From Qipengyuania xiamenensis (GTDB taxonomy: Bacteria > Pseudomonadota > Alphaproteobacteria > Sphingomonadales > Sphingomonadaceae), in the NCBI RefSeq assembly GCF_019711495.1, contig NZ_JAIGNM010000001.1, forward strand, positions 124,001 through 188,000: a stretch of DNA of 64,000 nucleotides, written 5' to 3'. The notes beneath the pieces were generated by a model. It ran no database searches, was not told the origin of the DNA, and was given only the letters and a program-made list of their open reading frames with translations. Of this stretch, positions 62,825 to 64,000 are shown piece by piece. Both the position numbers and the translations under genes were made by a program. How positions within the stretch are numbered: position 1 is the first letter of the stretch; every line of letters starts with the position of its first letter.

Positions 62825-63460
62825 ATGGGAATCAAGCGATTCTACGATGCGCATGTCATGCCGCGACTGATTACCTTCGCGTGCGGCCAGAAGGGCATCG
62901 AGAAGAGGCGGCGCGCCGTGGTGCCGTTGGCGCAAGGCAAGGTCTTCGAACTCGGCTGCGGCGGTGGGCTCAATCAGCCGCTATATGACGGCGAGAAGGT
63001 AACTTCCTTCGCCGGAATCGATCCACACGAGAAACTGCTCAGCGGCGCCCGGGAGCGTGCGGAGGCACGTGGATGGGAACATGATATCCGGCAGGGATAC
63101 GGCGAGGATATCCCCTTTCCCGACAGCAGCTTCGACACTGCTGTGTGCACCTATACGCTGTGTTCGGTCGAAGATCCCGCCAAGGTCCTGGAAGAGCTCC
63201 GCCGCGTGTTGAAGCCGCGCGGCAGGTTGCTGTTTCTCGAGCACGGAAAATCGCCCGAAGCATCGGTTGCCCGATGGCAGGAGCGGATCGAACCTGTCTG
63301 GAAACCGATGGCGGGTGGTTGCCACCTGACCCGACCGATCGGCTCGTCGCTACGAGCGGCCGGGTTCGAGGTCGAACCGATGGGGCAAGCCTATCTCGAC
63401 AAGACGCCGAAGGTCATGGGCTGGATGGAGTGGGGTGTGGCCCGGAGGGCGGGCGCCTGA
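62825..63460 (+). CDS. Class I SAM-dependent methyltransferase
   Basis: This 211-residue methyltransferase has the SAM motif VFELGCGGGLNQPLY near residues 41-55, GIDPHEKLLSGARERAE near 65-81, and the post-motif PFPDSSFDTAVCTYTLCSV near 97-115, with GRLLFLEHG near 137-145. These fit the UbiE/METTL7-like group, which methylates lipids, quinone precursors or small molecules. The substrate is not known. A 62-base spacer separates it from the nucleotidyltransferase gene; its GAGAGCACG weakly supports ATG 62825. Confidence 0.82.
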   Translation: MGIKRFYDAHVMPRLITFACGQKGIEKRRRAVVPLAQGKVFELGCGGGLNQPLYDGEKVTSFAGIDPHEKLLSGARERAEARGWEHDIRQGYGEDIPFPDSSFDTAVCTYTLCSVEDPAKVLEELRRVLKPRGRLLFLEHGKSPEASVARWQERIEPVWKPMAGGCHLTRPIGSSLRAAGFEVEPMGQAYLDKTPKVMGWMEWGVARRAGA

Positions 63461-63468
63461 GGTTACCG

Positions 63469-63498
63469 CTCCCCGCTCGCCAGTGGCAGAGCGGGGAG
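63469..63498. terminator. Bidirectional terminator between methyltransferase and rne
   Basis: CTCCCCGCTC (63469-63478) pairs perfectly with GAGCGGGGAG (63489-63498) around a ten-base loop. A TTTT run follows at 63504-63507 after GGGTGC. It lies between convergent genes and could terminate the methyltransferase gene, and rne on the other strand. Confidence 0.7.
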
Positions 63499-63512
63499 GG
63501 TGCTTTTCCTGA

Positions 63513-64000
63513 TTACTCGCCGAAGGTGCGCTGCCACCAGCCGCGCTTGGGCTTGCCGTCGGCGTCATCCTCTGAGGTCTCGGCTTTCGCAGTCTGAGCT
63601 GCGTTATCGGGACCGGCGACGACTGCCATGTCGTCCTTCACCTGCTCGGCGACATCTGCACTGGCGGCTGCCGGGGCCTTCTTCTTGCGGGTCCGCTTGG
63701 GCTTGGGCGCTTCTTCGGCAGCTTCGGCTTCGGCCGGTTCGGCGTCTGCCTTCTTCTTGCGAGTGCGTTTCGGCTTGGGAGCTTCCTCGGCTGCCTCTTC
63801 AGGCGCCGCCTCGGTATCTGCCTTCTTCTTGCGCGTCCGCTTCGGCTTGGGAGCCTCTTCGGCTTCGTCGGTCGCCTTTTCGTCGGCGGGAGCCTCGTCA
63901 GCCTTTTTCTTGCGACGCGGAGCGCGCTTCTTGGGCTTTTCCTCCGCTGCGGCGTCGGCGGTTTCGGGTGAGTCCTCCGGACCGGCAACGACAGCCATGT
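63513..64000 (-). CDS. rne: Ribonuclease E, C-terminal part (5' end beyond window)
   Basis: This is the C-terminal tail of RNase E, the degradosome scaffold; the catalytic domain lies outside the window. The open frame runs from the window edge to the stop at 63513-63515. The end of the protein, GKPKRGWWQRTFGE, has the GWW motif that in Caulobacter docks PNPase on RNase E. Before it is a disordered, charged region with three copies of EEAPKPKRTRKKKA. The basic runs probably bind RNA. Identification rests on the tail and on the repeat type, not on the catalytic core. Confidence 0.85.
   Translation of the reverse strand, partial: MAVVAGPEDSPETADAAAEEKPKKRAPRRKKKADEAPADEKATDEAEEAPKPKRTRKKKADTEAAPEEAAEEAPKPKRTRKKKADAEPAEAEAAEEAPKPKRTRKKKAPAAASADVAEQVKDDMAVVAGPDNAAQTAKAETSEDDADGKPKRGWWQRTFGE
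63672..63860 (-). repeat. Tandem basic-acidic repeats in RNase E tail
   Basis: Three copies of the 14-residue unit EEAPKPKRTRKKKA are spaced 24 and 25 residues apart, with acidic Ala/Glu linkers between. A fourth, diverged copy (RAPRRKKKADEAP) precedes them near 63900. The duplicated DNA is nearly identical in the KRTRKKK-coding part, so copy number may vary between strains. Confidence 0.8.

Overview
The window is a compact, gene-dense piece of a high-GC alphaproteobacterial chromosome. Gene content and protein signatures point to Sphingomonadales, most likely Erythrobacteraceae (Erythrobacter/Qipengyuania/Altererythrobacter type): sdhCDA split from sdhB, a fused two-subunit 2-oxoacid:ferredoxin oxidoreductase, XrtA (exosortase A)-associated genes, and an RNase E that ends in a GWW motif. 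The assignment is inference from protein features, not from a marker-gene search. I see no rRNA, tRNA, CRISPR array, transposase or prophage. No gap exceeds 300 bases. The largest are 5561-5747, 27915-28084, 15857-16024, 7799-7944 and 25115-25249.

Layout. 1-3.4 kb: 5'-part of an SDR gene on the minus strand, then sdhC-sdhD-sdhA, with a zincin-like lipoprotein translationally coupled to sdhA. 4.3-9.4 kb: a small membrane protein, a secreted cyclophilin, and a BlaI repressor / M56 peptidase pair with a dyad operator, followed by creD. 9.4-15.9 kb: YpfJ-type protease, 3-hydroxybutyrate dehydrogenase, guaB, rsmB, a TPR protein, rppH and an HSL-type hydrolase. 16-19.5 kb: korA-korB and a secreted protein. 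19.5-25.6 kb: PAP2 phosphatase, YdjM-like membrane hydrolase, photolyase, CFA-synthase-like methyltransferase, lipoprotein serine hydrolase and a PilZ protein. 25.7-30 kb: purF-SDR on the minus strand, diverging from lolC-lolD. 30-38 kb: small proteins, glutathione peroxidase, dnaE, acyl-CoA synthetase, rluE. 38-42.8 kb (minus): an AT-richer lipoprotein gene, a radical SAM protein, moaB, slt and a degenerate UDG-like gene. 42.9-50.7 kb: ETF-ubiquinone oxidoreductase, ispE, N-formylglutamate amidohydrolase, ilvD, nnr and an RNA (uracil-5) methyltransferase. 50.7-55.1 kb: an XrtA-type mini-locus (ACP, acyl-CoA ligase, PLP decarboxylase, ATPase). 55.1-57.5 kb (minus): sdhB, thioesterase, zapE. 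57.6-63.5 kb: HAD phosphatase, two glycosyltransferase-like proteins, a flippase, a nucleotidyltransferase and a methyltransferase, which look like a glycan/polyol-phosphate locus. 63.5 kb to the end: the C-terminus of RNase E.

How the genes work together. Several genes serve central respiration: all four succinate dehydrogenase subunits, ETF-QO, and KorAB, which could provide a ferredoxin-linked route into the TCA cycle. Envelope functions are prominent (CreD, LolCD, Slt, PAP2, flippase, glycosyltransferases, XrtA genes). Many neighbours are translationally coupled through ATGA, GTGA or TGATG overlaps, and GTG/TTG starts are common.

Points most worth a second look: the BlaI operator and the unusual M56 sensor beside creD; the XrtA gene set without exosortase or transport genes in view; the glycan locus at 57.6-62.8 kb; a nested dyad at 25119-25183; a hairpin that buries a ribosome binding site at 30369-30406; a likely CTG start; and degenerate active sites in a PAP2 and a UDG-like protein. 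I did not find clear evidence of an entirely undescribed multi-gene system.
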